Shown: piece after piece, positions 17,412-26,929 of the stretch
Position numbering within the stretch: the stretch's first letter is position 1
Layout: every line of letters starts with the position of its first letter
Origin: Candidatus Rokuibacteriota bacterium
Lineage (GTDB): Bacteria > Methylomirabilota > Methylomirabilia > Rokubacteriales > CSP1-6
Direction: 5' to 3'
Assembly (NCBI GenBank): GCA_003220535.1
Contig: QHSU01000011.1
Span: 1 to 64,000, forward strand
Length of the DNA: 64,000 bases
Notes under the pieces: model-generated
Databases searched by the model: none
The model's input: the letters and a program-made list of their open reading frames with translations, nothing else
What the model was told of the DNA's origin: nothing
Position numbers and translations under genes: made by a program

Positions 17412-18545
17412 TCATCCGATCACGTAATCCAGCACGCGCGACGCCACCGCGCGGGCGTCGAAGTGCTCTTCGGCCAGGGCCCGGGCTGCGGAGGCGTGGG
17501 CGGCGTAGGCGGCCTCGACGTCGTGCACGCACGCGGTCGCCTGCTCCAGTGTGCGGAACCGCCGGACGCCAGCGCGCCCGTCGAGATACCGGCTCGGCCC
17601 GGTGTCCTGGATCACGACCGGGCGTCCGGACGCCAGGTAGCAGACGGTCCGGTCACTGATCCAGGAGGTGCGCATCCTCACGAAGGCGGGCTTGGCGCAG
17701 CCGAACTCGCCGCGCGATCGCTGGACATAGCGCTGAAAGTCTTGCGGAGAGGCGGCGACGTCGTGCGCCTCCCTGACCTGCCAGCCGTGCGCTTCCACGA
17801 TCGCCTGCTCGGCGCGGTCGCCGGCCAGGTGGATCGCAAGCTCGAGCCGCGCCGACACGCTCCGGGGTAGCTCGAGGAACGCACGGAAGGCCGCCTGCTT
17901 GTCGTTCTTGTACGCGGTGCCATCGGCGTCGATCATCCACTCCTTCATCTCCCAGTGGGAGACGGTCGTGTAGGCGCCGTCCGACGGCGGCGGCTGCGCG
18001 GGCCAGTGCTGCGTGCTGACGCAGGGCGGGACGTGGATCCAGGTCTGCCCCAGGGTGGGGTAAGCCCATCCCGGAGCGCCAACGCCCTCGCCGATCGTGA
18101 AGTACACGTCGTGCGGCGCCAGCCGCATGCGCCCGCGTTCGATCGCGATCTGCAGTATGCCCGGGTCGATGTCCAGGAACGCCGACCGGCGGAAGCGCCG
18201 CACGAGCGCCCCGGGAAGGTTCCAGCGCAGGTCGAACAGGAAGTCGGCCGCCGCCGCCGCGTCGGGCCCCAGACACCCCGCGTCGTCGTCGGGGAGGGCC
18301 TTCCCGTCGGGCGTAACGAGCGCGACGGCGTCGGAGAGGCCGTAGGGCGCGAGCCGGGACCTCAGCAGTGCGATGCGCTCGCGCCGCCCTGCGGGCGGGT
18401 CGTCGAGGTCGGCCACGTCCAGCCAGATCACGCGCTCAGCGCCGGCGGCGCGGAAGCCCAGGGCCCAGTTCAGGAAGACCCACAGGTGCCCGCCCTGGGG
18501 ATAGCCGAGAGTGTTGGAGGTGCCAATGCAGACCGTGACGCTCAC
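17412..18545 (-). CDS. Glycosyltransferase-like protein (paralog of the next gene)
   Basis: 377 residues from a GTG at 18545. The N terminus (IGTSNTLGYPQGGHLWVFLNWALGFRAAG) resembles the first Rossmann half of a GT-B fold; the C-terminal part (RMRTSWISDRTVCYLASGRPVVIQDTG ... RFRTLEQATACV) resembles the donor-site half of family-1 glycosyltransferases, where a Gly-x-Pro-Val-Val segment is typical. The same architecture recurs in the neighbouring gene. Donor and acceptor are unknown. Ends 4 nt from the convergent methyltransferase. Confidence 0.65.
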   Translation of the reverse strand: MSVTVCIGTSNTLGYPQGGHLWVFLNWALGFRAAGAERVIWLDVADLDDPPAGRRERIALLRSRLAPYGLSDAVALVTPDGKALPDDDAGCLGPDAAAAADFLFDLRWNLPGALVRRFRRSAFLDIDPGILQIAIERGRMRLAPHDVYFTIGEGVGAPGWAYPTLGQTWIHVPPCVSTQHWPAQPPPSDGAYTTVSHWEMKEWMIDADGTAYKNDKQAAFRAFLELPRSVSARLELAIHLAGDRAEQAIVEAHGWQVREAHDVAASPQDFQRYVQRSRGEFGCAKPAFVRMRTSWISDRTVCYLASGRPVVIQDTGPSRYLDGRAGVRRFRTLEQATACVHDVEAAYAAHASAARALAEEHFDARAVASRVLDYVIG

Positions 18546-18564
18546 GTCGGGGGCGGTCGCGGCC

Positions 18565-19734
18565 TTACCCGAGGCCGCAGTCCGTGAGCAGCCGGGAGAG
18601 GACCTTCTCGGCCGCGAACTCCCGCTCGGCGATCGCGCGGGCTGCGTCGCAGTGGCGCCCGTAGTCCCCGTCGACCGCGTCGAGGGCCGCGGCGGCCTGC
18701 TCGAGGGTTTCGAAGGTGAGCAAGCCCTCTCCCGTCGGATAGTGGCTGCTCCATCCGGTGTCCTGTACGACCACGGGCTTGCCGAGGGCGAGATACATGG
18801 CGCTGCGGCAGCTGAACCAGCCGGTGCGCAGCGCGACGTAGATGTTCTTGCCGACGCTCCACTCGCCCCGGGACCCGGCGAGGTACGTCCGGTAGGACTG
18901 CATCGTCGCCGACCGCTCCGGCGCGCTCACTACGTGCCATCCGTGCTCGCGCAGGCGGTCGAGCGGAGCCGCGCCCGCGATCGCCACCTCGAGCGGCGCC
19001 CGCACGCGCCGTGGCAGCTCGAGGAACCGGGTGAACTCGAGGTCCTTACCGCCGTAGCGGACGCCATCGATCACCGGAGGGGTGACATCGGTCTTCCACG
19101 ACATGACCGTCGTGAAGCGCTCGGCACGGGGATCGTGGTGGTAGGGCCAGCGTTCCAGGACGACCGGCTGGCGCGTCGGGACCCAGCGCAGCCCGCAGGC
19201 GGGGACGAGGCAATCGGGCTGACCGATGTTTTCGGCGAAGGTGAAGAAGCGGTCGTGCTGATGGATCAGATCCACCGAGAACAGATCGTCGCGCGAGGCA
19301 TACCCGCGTTCCTTCGCGAGCAGCTTGGCCTGGGTGTAGCCCGGGTCCGAGTCCAGGTAGGCGGTGCGCTTGGCGCCGCGGTATTCGTCGCGGAGCCAGC
19401 AGGATCCGGAGATGTTCAGGAACAGGTCGGCGGACCGGCAGAAGCGCTCCACCGCCTGCCAGCTCGCGCCGTAGTAGGTGCCGTCGGGCGCGCGGACGGA
19501 AAAGGCGTCGTGCGGCGCCTCGATGAGGCGCAGCCCCTCGCTGAGGTAACGGACGTTGACGCTCACGTCCTCCGTGAAGGTTTGCTGCACCGGGTCGTAC
19601 ATCCACTGCCCGGTGTCCTCGAGGTAAAGGACGTCGCAGCCGAGCCGGCGGAAGCCGTCGACGTAGGTCAGGTAGTCCCAGGCCACGCCGCCCAGCGGGT
19701 AGGTGGCCACGAGGCCCGTCACGACGATGCGCAT
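18565..19734 (-). CDS. Glycosyltransferase-like protein
   Basis: 389 residues from ATG 19734, chosen because the protein then opens MRIVVTGLVATYPLGGVAWDY like a GT-B N domain; the frame is open much further upstream but unlike protein. The centre has a stretch for a short DSDPGYTQAK acidic motif, and the C terminus (ALRTGWFSCRSAMYLALGKPVVVQDTGWSS ... TFETLEQAAAALDAV) aligns with the downstream neighbour, so the pair arose by tandem duplication. 19 nt separate the two. Likely cytoplasmic; substrate unknown. Confidence 0.68.
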   Translation of the reverse strand: MRIVVTGLVATYPLGGVAWDYLTYVDGFRRLGCDVLYLEDTGQWMYDPVQQTFTEDVSVNVRYLSEGLRLIEAPHDAFSVRAPDGTYYGASWQAVERFCRSADLFLNISGSCWLRDEYRGAKRTAYLDSDPGYTQAKLLAKERGYASRDDLFSVDLIHQHDRFFTFAENIGQPDCLVPACGLRWVPTRQPVVLERWPYHHDPRAERFTTVMSWKTDVTPPVIDGVRYGGKDLEFTRFLELPRRVRAPLEVAIAGAAPLDRLREHGWHVVSAPERSATMQSYRTYLAGSRGEWSVGKNIYVALRTGWFSCRSAMYLALGKPVVVQDTGWSSHYPTGEGLLTFETLEQAAAALDAVDGDYGRHCDAARAIAEREFAAEKVLSRLLTDCGLG

Positions 19735-19872
19735 CCACTCACCGCCCTGTCGCGCGATTCGCGCAGCGTTCGACTCATGCGGCTCCGAGCGTTTCGCCAG
19801 CGGCGTGCGGGAGCCGTCCACCGAGAAGACCGTCGGCTCATCCGGCGTCGGTTCGCCTCCCCGGAAGGAACG

Positions 19873-19913
19873 CGGCAACGAGGAGCCGAAGGCGGAGGCG
19901 CCCCTCGTTGCCG
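19873..19913 (-). terminator. Inverted repeat between the hydrolase and glycosyltransferase genes
   Basis: A perfect 11-bp inverted repeat (19873-19883 with 19903-19913, core CGGCAACGAGG) encloses 19 nt that can themselves fold as GCC-GAA-GGC. It lies in the 194-nt gap after the hydrolase gene. On the plus strand TTTT follows the stem; on the minus strand, the direction of both neighbours, there is no T-run, so terminator activity for them would be weak or non-canonical. Confidence 0.4.
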
Positions 19914-19928
19914 TTTTGCGCCGAGCGG

Positions 19929-20603
19929 CTACTTCAAACTCTGGCGGAAGAAGGCCAGTGTGCGCTTCCAGGCGTCGGTCGCGCCGGCCTTGTCGTAGAC
20001 GTCCGCGCGATCGTCGTTGAAGAAGCCGTGGTCCACGCCCGGGTAGATGTGGAACTCGGACTGCTTGCCGGCCTTCTTGATGGCCGCGTCGGTGTCCTTG
20101 GCGACCTGGGGCGTCACGAAGCCGTCCTTCTCGGCGAAGAGGCCGAGGACGGGCCCCGAGAGCTTCGTGTAGTCGGGCTTCACGTTCGGGTGGATGCCGT
20201 AGAAGTTGACGCAGGCGCCGACCGCGGGGTTGAGCGTCGCGGCGTAGAGGGCGAGCTGGCCGCCCATGCAGAAGCCCACGGCGCCGATCTTCGTCGTCGA
20301 CGACTGGCCCAGCAGGTGGGTCGCGGCGCCTCGCAGATCCCGCTCCGCCTGCGCGATGTTGAGCGCCATGAAGAGCTTGCCGGCGCCGTCGGGCTCGCTG
20401 GCCGTCTTGCCGTGGTACATGTCCGGGGCGAGCGCCGTGAAGCCTTCGGCGGCGAAACGGTCGCAGACGTTCTTGATGTGTCCGACGAGACCCCACCACT
20501 CCTGGAGCACCAGCACGCCCGGCCCCTTTCCGGAGGCAGGGGTCGCCAGGTACGCCGCGGTCTTGCTACCATTCGACGCGAACTCGACCATCGTTCCAGC
20601 CAT
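19929..20603 (-). CDS. Dienelactone hydrolase family protein
   Basis: 224 residues. An alpha/beta hydrolase with the DLH catalytic set: nucleophile C112 in GFCMGG, D160 in AEKDGFV and H192 in GVDHGFF; E35 in QEWWG corresponds to the residue that holds the cysteine. DLH enzymes hydrolyse dienelactone in chlorocatechol breakdown, but many relatives act on other esters, so the substrate is open. It has no signal peptide. GGAGGGTCC precedes the ATG, and the upstream CBS gene ends 2 nt before it. Confidence 0.88.
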   Translation of the reverse strand: MAGTMVEFASNGSKTAAYLATPASGKGPGVLVLQEWWGLVGHIKNVCDRFAAEGFTALAPDMYHGKTASEPDGAGKLFMALNIAQAERDLRGAATHLLGQSSTTKIGAVGFCMGGQLALYAATLNPAVGACVNFYGIHPNVKPDYTKLSGPVLGLFAEKDGFVTPQVAKDTDAAIKKAGKQSEFHIYPGVDHGFFNDDRADVYDKAGATDAWKRTLAFFRQSLK

Positions 20604-20605
20604 GC

Positions 20606-21856
20606 TCAGGACCCTCCTTGGTTGGTGCCGGCGACCGGCACGATCTTTACCGAGATGACGCGTCGCGCGTCGGACTCGAGCACCGTGATCGAGTAGCCCC
20701 CGATCTGGAACTCCTCGCCGGCCCGGGGAATCCGGTGCAGGGTCGCGAGCACGAGCCCCGCGACGGTCTCATAGTCTCGCTTCGGCAGATTCCAGTCGAA
20801 TGCCTCGTTCAGCTCGTCGATGTTCGCGCGCGCGGGGACCCGGTAGCTTCCGTCGGGCAGCCGCTCGGCCGGCGCGGGCGTCCGCTCGTGCTCGTCGTGG
20901 ATGTCGCCCACGATCTCCTCGAGGATATCTTCGAGCGTCACGACGCCGGTCGAGCCGCCGTACTCGTCCACGACCACGGCCATGTGCGAGCGGTTACGCT
21001 GCATCTCGCGCAGCAGGTCGTCGATACGCTTGGTTTCCGGCACATAGTACGGCGGGCGTTTGAGCGCGTCCACGATCCCCACCGACGCACCGCGGCTCAG
21101 GAGGTCCTTCGCCCCGACCACGCCCACGATGTTGGTCTCGCGCTGCCGGTAGATGGGGATCCGCGAGAACCCGCGGTCCCTGACGAAGGCGATGGCCTCG
21201 CGCGGCGTGGCGGTGTCGGGCAGCATGGCGACCTCGACCAGCGGCACCATGACCTCGCGCACGGTCGTGTCGCCGAGATCGAAGATCTTGTCGATCAGCT
21301 GGGCCTCGTGGGTCGTCACATCCGCTTCACCAGGCTCCATCTGGAGCAGCGCCTTCAGCTCCTCGCGCGAGACGAACGCGCGCATGTCGAGCTGGCGCCC
21401 GCCGAAGGTCCTCAAGAGCGCCCCGACGACGAAGTTCGCGAACGCCACGAACGGCACCAGCAGTGTCGCGGCCCAGGTCAGCGGCCGGTAGAGCTTGAGG
21501 ATCAGGCTCGTCGCCCACTCGCGCGCGATGGCCTTCGGGATGATCTCGCCGAAGACCAGCATCACCGGGGTCAACAGGAATGTCGCCACGAGCGGTGCCC
21601 ACGCCCCGAGCACGGGCAGGAGGCTCCAGGTCACCGCCGAGCCGGCGACGATGTGGGCCACCGTCACGCCGATCATCGCGGTCGAGAGCGCCCGCTCGGG
21701 CTGGCGGAACGCCTCGAGGTAGAGGGCCGCGGTGCTGCTGCCTTCCTCGGCGAGGTGGCGGAGCCGGAGCCGGTTGGCCGCGATGAACGCCATCTCCGTC
21801 GCCGAGAAGAACATCGTGAGCAGCAGACACAGGGCGGCGAGCCAGAGGAAGCTCAC
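20606..21856 (-). CDS. DUF21/CBS/CorC_HlyC membrane protein, first copy
   Basis: 416 residues from GTG 21856 (VSFLWLAALCLLLTMFFSATEMAF), overlapping the upstream paralog by 4 nt. Residues ~1-180 are a four-helix DUF21 (CNNM) domain with FGEIIPKAIA; ~200-320 a CBS pair (VREVMVPL, FSRIPIYR, HMAVVVDEYGGSTGVVTLEDILEEIVGDI); ~335-410 the CorC_HlyC domain. Family members are linked to Mg2+/Co2+ efflux or homeostasis in the inner membrane. The haemolysin name is historical. Confidence 0.9.
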   Translation of the reverse strand: MSFLWLAALCLLLTMFFSATEMAFIAANRLRLRHLAEEGSSTAALYLEAFRQPERALSTAMIGVTVAHIVAGSAVTWSLLPVLGAWAPLVATFLLTPVMLVFGEIIPKAIAREWATSLILKLYRPLTWAATLLVPFVAFANFVVGALLRTFGGRQLDMRAFVSREELKALLQMEPGEADVTTHEAQLIDKIFDLGDTTVREVMVPLVEVAMLPDTATPREAIAFVRDRGFSRIPIYRQRETNIVGVVGAKDLLSRGASVGIVDALKRPPYYVPETKRIDDLLREMQRNRSHMAVVVDEYGGSTGVVTLEDILEEIVGDIHDEHERTPAPAERLPDGSYRVPARANIDELNEAFDWNLPKRDYETVAGLVLATLHRIPRAGEEFQIGGYSITVLESDARRVISVKIVPVAGTNQGGS

Positions 21857-23127
21857 GCGGCCGCCTCCTTCGGCGCGGGCTTCTTGAGCGCGACGAGCAC
21901 CTCGAGAATTCGCGTCCGCTCGACCTTCTCGACGGTCACCCGCAGCTCCGGTGTCTCGGTGCGCTCGGCCCGTCGGGGCACGCGCCCGAACAGGTCGAGG
22001 ACCCAGCCGGCGACCGTGTCGTAGCCCTCGTTGGAGATCCGCAGGCCGGTCACGGCATTCAGCTGCTCGATCGGCAGCTTGCCGGCGACCCGGAAGGTCG
22101 TCGCGTCCACCCGCTGGATCAGTCGCTCGGGCTCGTCGTACTCGTCGGCGATCTCGCCCACCAGCTCCTCCAGCAGGTCCTCCAGGGTGACGAGGCCGGC
22201 CGTGCCGCCGTACTCGTCCACGACGATTGCCATGTGGAGGCGCTTGGCCTGGAACTCCTGGAGCAGCATGTCCGCGCGCTTCGACTCGGGCACGAAGTAC
22301 GGCGGATGCAGGTGCGCGCGGAGCTCGAAGTCCGGCGGCAGCCCGTCCAAGTAGGGCAGCAGGTCCTTCGTGTACAGGAGCCCCACGATGACGTCGATCG
22401 AGCCTTCGTACACCGGCACGCGTGAATGCAGGTGCTGGCGGAGCGCCGGCAGGATCTCGGCGGGCGGCGTCTCGACGTCGAGGCAGACCATGTCGGGCCG
22501 CGGCACCATGACCGAGCGGACGAGCGTGTCCTCGAGCTCGAACACCTTGTGGATCATCTCGCGCTCTTCGCGCTCGACGACGCCCTCGCTGGCGCCGACG
22601 TCGACGAGCGTTCGCAGCTCCTCTTCGCTCAACATCGCCTGCTCCGCCGCTTGGCGGCCGATGAGCCGCACCGTCAGCGTCGACAGCGCCGCGAGCGCGG
22701 CGCGCACCGGTGCAAGCAGCACGCCGAGCCACGCGACCGGCCGGCCGGCGAAGGCCAGGAACCCCTCGGGGTACTTGACCGCGAGCGTCATCGGGAGGAC
22801 TTCACCGAAGGTCGTGAGGACGAAGATCAGCACGACGATCTGGACGATCCGCCCCCAGTTCGGTCCGAAGAGATCGTCGGCGATCGCGGCGGCCAGGGCG
22901 GCCGCCCCGATGTTGATCACCGTGATGCCGACGAGCAGCGTGACGAGCAGCTCGTGCGGGCGCTCGATGAGCGGCTTCGGCTCGCCCTGGGTCTCCCCTT
23001 TCGGGGCGACGTGTCTGAGCCGCGCGCGGCCGAGGGAGAAGTACGCGGCCTCGGCGCCTGTGAGGATCGCAGAGCAGACGATGAGCGCGCCGAGCACCAG
23101 GAGTCTCAAGCCGAGGCTCTCAGGCAC
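21853..23127 (-). CDS. DUF21/CBS/CorC_HlyC membrane protein, second copy
   Basis: 424 residues. Same architecture as the downstream gene: DUF21 helices with SAILTGAEAAYFSLGRARLRH and FGEVLPMTLAVKYPE, CBS pair with VRSVMVPRPDM, HSRVPVYEG and HMAIVVDEYGGTAGLVTLEDLLEELVGEI, then CorC_HlyC. The first copy has the FGEIIPK form whereas this one has FGEVLPM, so they are diverged paralogs and may form a heteromer. Overlaps thiL by 8 nt and the first copy by 4 nt. Confidence 0.9.
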   Translation of the reverse strand: MPESLGLRLLVLGALIVCSAILTGAEAAYFSLGRARLRHVAPKGETQGEPKPLIERPHELLVTLLVGITVINIGAAALAAAIADDLFGPNWGRIVQIVVLIFVLTTFGEVLPMTLAVKYPEGFLAFAGRPVAWLGVLLAPVRAALAALSTLTVRLIGRQAAEQAMLSEEELRTLVDVGASEGVVEREEREMIHKVFELEDTLVRSVMVPRPDMVCLDVETPPAEILPALRQHLHSRVPVYEGSIDVIVGLLYTKDLLPYLDGLPPDFELRAHLHPPYFVPESKRADMLLQEFQAKRLHMAIVVDEYGGTAGLVTLEDLLEELVGEIADEYDEPERLIQRVDATTFRVAGKLPIEQLNAVTGLRISNEGYDTVAGWVLDLFGRVPRRAERTETPELRVTVEKVERTRILEVLVALKKPAPKEAAA

Positions 23128-24142
23128 GGGCGCGTCCCGTCACGAAGTGCTCGAACCCCGGGCGGATCGGAACGACGCGCCCGCCGGCGTCGAGGTACCG
23201 GACGCCCTCGGCGGCTGCCGTCATCTCGCCCACCGCGCTGAGCCGAGTGCCGGTCGCGCGCGCGAGCCCCTCGGCCAGGCGCTCGAACGCCGCCGGTTTG
23301 CAGGTGAGCAAGAGCTCGTAGTCCTCCCCGCCGCTGGTAGCCCAGGCGAGCGCGTCACGATCCAGCGCCCGGGCGACCGCGTCGACCGTGGAGGCCACGG
23401 GGACCCGTTCGAGCTCGACCCGCGCTCCGATCCCGCTTTCTTCACAGACGTGGCCGAGGTCGGTCGCGAGGCCGTCGGAGAGATCGATCATCGAGGTAAC
23501 CCCGCCCGCTGCAGCGAGCCAACGCCCCTCCCGGGTCCGGGGACGCGGCCGCAGGTGTGCGGTCGTCACATCGGCGCGGGCGTCGGCGCCGATATCGGTC
23601 GGGGGCGGGGTTGCCTCGAGCAGGGCGAGCCCGGCGGCGGCGCGGCCGAGGGACCCCGTGACGGCGATCACGTCCCCGACACCGGCCGTCGACCGGACGA
23701 GGGGCGCCTGGGCCGCGTCGCCGAGGAGCGTCACGTTGACGATCCAGCCCCGGGGCGATGCCGACGTGTCCCCGCCCACGATCACCACGTCATACTCGGT
23801 CGCCAGCGCCTGAACGCCGGCGTAGAAGGCCTCGGCCTCGTCGACACGCACAGCCTCCGGGCAGGCCAGCGCGATCAGCGCCCACCGGGGCCGGCCGCCC
23901 ATCGCGGCGATGTCGGAGACGTTGACCGCCAGCGATTTCCATCCGATGTCGGTGGGCGTGGCCCAGCGGCGGCGAAAGTGCACGTCCTCGATGAGCAGGT
24001 CGGTGGTCGCCAGGAGCAGACTCCCGACGTCGGGCTCGAGGACCGCACAGTCGTCGCCGATTCCAACCCGGACCCCCGGCGCCGGCCTGGCCGCCCGCCG
24101 GATGATCTCAATCAGGCGCCGCTCAGTTGCGAGGTCGGTCAT
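23120..24142 (-). CDS. thiL: Thiamine-monophosphate kinase
   Basis: 340 residues. Typical ThiL/PurM fold: [13 protein letters not shown], the [15 protein letters not shown] metal/ATP site, [49 protein letters not shown] and [11 protein letters not shown]. It phosphorylates thiamine monophosphate to thiamine diphosphate with ATP, the last step of the pathway. thiE, which makes its substrate, is at 59969-60613 in another operon. Overlaps trpG by 4 nt and the CBS gene by 8 nt. Confidence 0.95.
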   Translation of the reverse strand: MTDLATERRLIEIIRRAARPAPGVRVGIGDDCAVLEPDVGSLLLATTDLLIEDVHFRRRWATPTDIGWKSLAVNVSDIAAMGGRPRWALIALACPEAVRVDEAEAFYAGVQALATEYDVVIVGGDTSASPRGWIVNVTLLGDAAQAPLVRSTAGVGDVIAVTGSLGRAAAGLALLEATPPPTDIGADARADVTTAHLRPRPRTREGRWLAAAGGVTSMIDLSDGLATDLGHVCEESGIGARVELERVPVASTVDAVARALDRDALAWATSGGEDYELLLTCKPAAFERLAEGLARATGTRLSAVGEMTAAAEGVRYLDAGGRVVPIRPGFEHFVTGRARA

Positions 24143-24708
24143 CCAGGGCCGCTCAGGAAGTTCCGGAGAAGCTGTTTGCCCTCGACCGTCAGGATCGACT
24201 CGGGATGGAACTGAACGCCCTCGACGGGGTGGCGCCGATGGCGGAGCCCCATGATCTCGCCGTCCTCGGCCCAGGCCGTCACCTCGAGCGCGTCGGGCAC
24301 GGTCTCCCGCAGGACCGCCAGGGAATGGTAGCGCGTCGCGACAAAGGGGTTGCCGAGGCCGGCGAAGACGCCGCGGCCATCGTGGCGGATCGCCGAGGTC
24401 TTGCCGTGCATCTGGGCCTTCGCGCGCGAGATGGTGGCACCGTAGGCCTGGCCGATCGACTGGTGGCCGAGACAGACGCCGAGGATCGGCGTCGTGGCCC
24501 CGAGTCGACGGATCACCTCGAGCGAGACGCCCGCCTGATCGGGGTTGCCGGGTCCGGGGGAGATCACCACCCGCTCGGGCTCGAGCGCGGCGATCTCATC
24601 ACAGCTCAGGGCGTCGTTGCGCACGACCGCCAGCGTCGCGCCCAGCTCGCCGAGATACTGGACGAGGTTGTAGGTGAAGGAGTCGTAGTTGTCGATGACG
24701 AGGATCAT
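24139..24708 (-). CDS. trpG: Anthranilate synthase component II (glutamine amidotransferase)
   Basis: 189 residues from ATG 24708, overlapping trpE by 4 nt. Class I amidotransferase triad: C79 (GVCLGHQ), H168 and E170 (QFHPES); the oxyanion strand is ISPGPGNP at ~49-56. It releases ammonia from glutamine for TrpE. In many bacteria the same subunit also serves para-aminobenzoate synthesis (pabA), and no other candidate is visible here, so a dual role is possible. Confidence 0.93.
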   Translation of the reverse strand: MILVIDNYDSFTYNLVQYLGELGATLAVVRNDALSCDEIAALEPERVVISPGPGNPDQAGVSLEVIRRLGATTPILGVCLGHQSIGQAYGATISRAKAQMHGKTSAIRHDGRGVFAGLGNPFVATRYHSLAVLRETVPDALEVTAWAEDGEIMGLRHRRHPVEGVQFHPESILTVEGKQLLRNFLSGPG

Positions 24709-26159
24709 TGCCGTGACGTCCCCGCCGCCAGCCGCAGCGCCAGCACCATGCCGCGCGCCTTGGAGCACGTCTCGAGCCACTCGCTCTTGGGATCGGAGTC
24801 GGCCACGATGCCGGCGCCGACCTGGACGGAGGCGCGCCGGCCGTGACAGACGACGGTGCGAATAGTGATGCACGAGTCGAGGTTGCCCGAGTAGGAAACG
24901 TATCCGACGGCACCCCCGTAGGGCCCCCGCTGGGTCGGCTCGAGCTTGTCGATGACCTCCATCGCCCGGATCTTCGGCGCCCCGCTGAGCGTGCCGGCCG
25001 GGAAACATGCCTGCAGCACGTCCAACGCATCACTCCCGGGCTTGAGCTTGCCGGTCACGTGGCTCACCAGGTGCATCACGTGGGAGTAGCGCTCGATCGC
25101 CATGAACTCGGTGACCTTGACGGACCCGAGCACGGCGACGCGCCCGACGTCGTTCCGGCCAAGGTCGACAAGCATCACGTGCTCGGCGCGCTCCTTGGGG
25201 TCGCTCTTGAGCCGTTCCTCGATCTCGCGGTCTTCGGGGTCCGTGGCGCCGCGCGGGTGGGTCCCGGCGATCGGCCGCAGGTCGACGCGATCGCCTTCGA
25301 CGCGTACGAGCACCTCGGGGGACGAGCCCACGATGGACAGCGGACCGAGCCGGAGGAAGAAAAGGTACGGCGACGGGTTGATCGTCCTGAGCGCGCGGTA
25401 GACCGTGAACGGATCGGCCGTCAGGCGGCAGTCGAGCCGCCGCGAGAGCACGATCTGGTAGGCGTCCCCGGCGGCGATGAATTCCTTGGCCCGATGCACC
25501 GCGTCGGTGAATTGCGCCTCGGTCATCGTCGACGTGAACCCCGCCTCCCCCTCGGCCAGGAGCGGCGCCGCCGGGGCCAGCGAGAACGGGGCGGGGGCGC
25601 GAGCCGGGCGCGCCAGCTTCGCGAGCGTCATTCCGATGCGGAGGGCGGCGCGGTCGTAGGCTCGGTCGAGCGACGCGGGATCGCGTCGGTCCACGACGGC
25701 GTTGGCGATGACGAGCAGGCGGTGGCGGAGGTTGTCGAAGACGAGCAGCGCGTCGGTGAACAAAAACACGGCGTCCGGCAGCGCCAGGTCGTCGGTGGTG
25801 GTGCGCGGCAGCCGCTCCATGTGATGGACCATGTCGTACGCGAGGTAGCCGACGGCGCCGCCCTGGAACCTCGGGAGCCCCGGCACCGGCACCGGCTGGA
25901 ACTGACGAAGCAGATCCCGCACGGCAACGAGCGGGTTACCCTCCGGCAACCGCTCGGTCCGGCCGTTCCGGCTGAGCGTGAGGCGGCCGTTCTTCGCGGT
26001 CAGGACCATGAGCGGATCGGCGCTCAGGAACGAGTAACGCGCCCACACCTCGCCGCCTTCCACGGATTCGAGCAAGAACGAGTACGGTCCCGGCCGCAGG
26101 CGGAGATAGGCGGACAGGGGCGTGTCGAGGTCGGCCGGGAGCTCGGCGAACACGGGCAC
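24705..26159 (-). CDS. trpE: Anthranilate synthase component I
   Basis: 484 residues from GTG 26159. Chorismate-binding domain with [52 protein letters not shown] and [21 protein letters not shown]. The LLES motif at residues 29-32 is the tryptophan feedback site, favouring TrpE over PabB. The conserved block [14 protein letters not shown] is encoded in frame just upstream of this GTG (26160-26200), where no ATG, GTG or TTG exists, so the true N terminus is probably ~20 residues longer with an unusual start or a sequence error. Confidence 0.93.
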   Translation of the reverse strand: MPVFAELPADLDTPLSAYLRLRPGPYSFLLESVEGGEVWARYSFLSADPLMVLTAKNGRLTLSRNGRTERLPEGNPLVAVRDLLRQFQPVPVPGLPRFQGGAVGYLAYDMVHHMERLPRTTTDDLALPDAVFLFTDALLVFDNLRHRLLVIANAVVDRRDPASLDRAYDRAALRIGMTLAKLARPARAPAPFSLAPAAPLLAEGEAGFTSTMTEAQFTDAVHRAKEFIAAGDAYQIVLSRRLDCRLTADPFTVYRALRTINPSPYLFFLRLGPLSIVGSSPEVLVRVEGDRVDLRPIAGTHPRGATDPEDREIEERLKSDPKERAEHVMLVDLGRNDVGRVAVLGSVKVTEFMAIERYSHVMHLVSHVTGKLKPGSDALDVLQACFPAGTLSGAPKIRAMEVIDKLEPTQRGPYGGAVGYVSYSGNLDSCITIRTVVCHGRRASVQVGAGIVADSDPKSEWLETCSKARGMVLALRLAAGTSRQ

Positions 26160-26262
26160 AAGATTGCCCTGCGCCGCGAGCGCCCTGAACTCGTCACGGC
26201 TCGGGGAAAGGGACGGGATGCCTACGCCGGAGGTGCTGATGCGGGTTCCCGCCGGGGGCGTG

Positions 26263-26592
26263 CTAAGCGAGCGCGTCCAGCTTCGCCTGGAGCTTGGCCT
26301 TGGGCACCGCGCCGATGACCTGATCGGCGACCTTGCCGTGCTTCACGAACAGGATCGTCGGGATCGAGCGAATCCCGTAGCGCGCGGCGAGCCCGGGGCT
26401 CTCGTCCACGTTGACCTTCGCGAGCGTCACCTTGCCCGCCGACTCTCTGGCGAGATCTTCGAGGACAGGCGCGATGGATTTGCAGGGGCCGCACCACTCC
26501 GCCCAGAAGTCCACCATCAAGAGCCCGGTATCATTGCTGAGGGTGGCGTCGAAATTCTCTTCGGTCAGGTGGACGATCCCGGTGTTCGCCAT
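26263..26592 (-). CDS. trxA: Thioredoxin
   Basis: 109 residues, full length. Active site WCGPC with C34 and C37, preceded by VDFWAEW; cis-proline segment IRSIPTILFVKHG and the buried D28 are present. It reduces protein disulfides in the cytoplasm using thioredoxin reductase. TAGGAGA precedes the ATG. It leads the minus-strand string trxA-trpE-trpG-thiL and is divergent from the sigma-54 activator gene, with 133 nt between starts. Confidence 0.96.
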   Translation of the reverse strand: MANTGIVHLTEENFDATLSNDTGLLMVDFWAEWCGPCKSIAPVLEDLARESAGKVTLAKVNVDESPGLAARYGIRSIPTILFVKHGKVADQVIGAVPKAKLQAKLDALA

Positions 26593-26682
26593 GTGCGGTC
26601 TCCTAGTAAAAAGTCAACGACCACGCTAACATGGCCGCCCCCAGACCGCAAGCGAGCGCGCCCGGAAATCCAACAGATAGCT

Positions 26683-26695
26683 TGTCAGTTTGACA
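26683..26695 (+). promoter_or_regulatory. Candidate operator TGTCA-GTT-TGACA in front of the sigma-54 activator gene
   Basis: A perfect 5-bp inverted repeat with 3-nt spacing lies 30 nt before the activator start. Its right half overlaps TTGACA (26690-26695), a perfect -35 hexamer, although no convincing -10 follows at 17 nt. TGACACCC continues from the right half, and the same octamer occurs upstream of the FIST gene (28067-28074). An autoregulatory site is plausible but unproven; a 13-bp motif can occur by chance. Confidence 0.35.
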
Positions 26696-26725
26696 CCCAG
26701 ATCGTGCTAGAGTCGATAAACGAAC

Positions 26726-26929
26726 ATGGAAGTCGCCAAGATCCTCGTCGTTGACGACGAACCCTCGATCCTGAAGCTGCTGAAGGAAGCCCTCACTCAG
26801 TGGGGCTACCAGGTGGCGTGCGTCGGCACCGGAACGGAGGCGCTCGAGGCGATCCGGACCGAGCTGTTCGACGCGGCGATCACCGATATTCGCATGCCGG
26901 AGATGAGCGGTCTCGATAAGTCATCGTGA
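26726..26929 (+). pseudogene. N-terminal receiver fragment of a sigma-54-dependent response regulator
   Basis: 67 codons ending in TGA at 26927-26929. Residues 1-64 are the first half of a CheY-like receiver: acidic pair D10/D11 (VVDDEPS), phospho-acceptor D54 (AAITDIRMPEMSGLD). It then leaves frame. Compared with NtrC-type receivers, the codons for ~13 residues (positions 65-77) are missing and two bases (26918-26919) are left at the junction, after which VIVMTGYP resumes in another frame (from 26920). This is a net deletion of about 37 nt, not a simple one-base slip. Confidence 0.8.

Noticed and set aside
24139..26159. pabB/pabA instead of trpE/trpG
   Set aside because: The large subunit carries the LLES tryptophan-feedback motif and TrpE-like length; a shared role for the small subunit remains possible.
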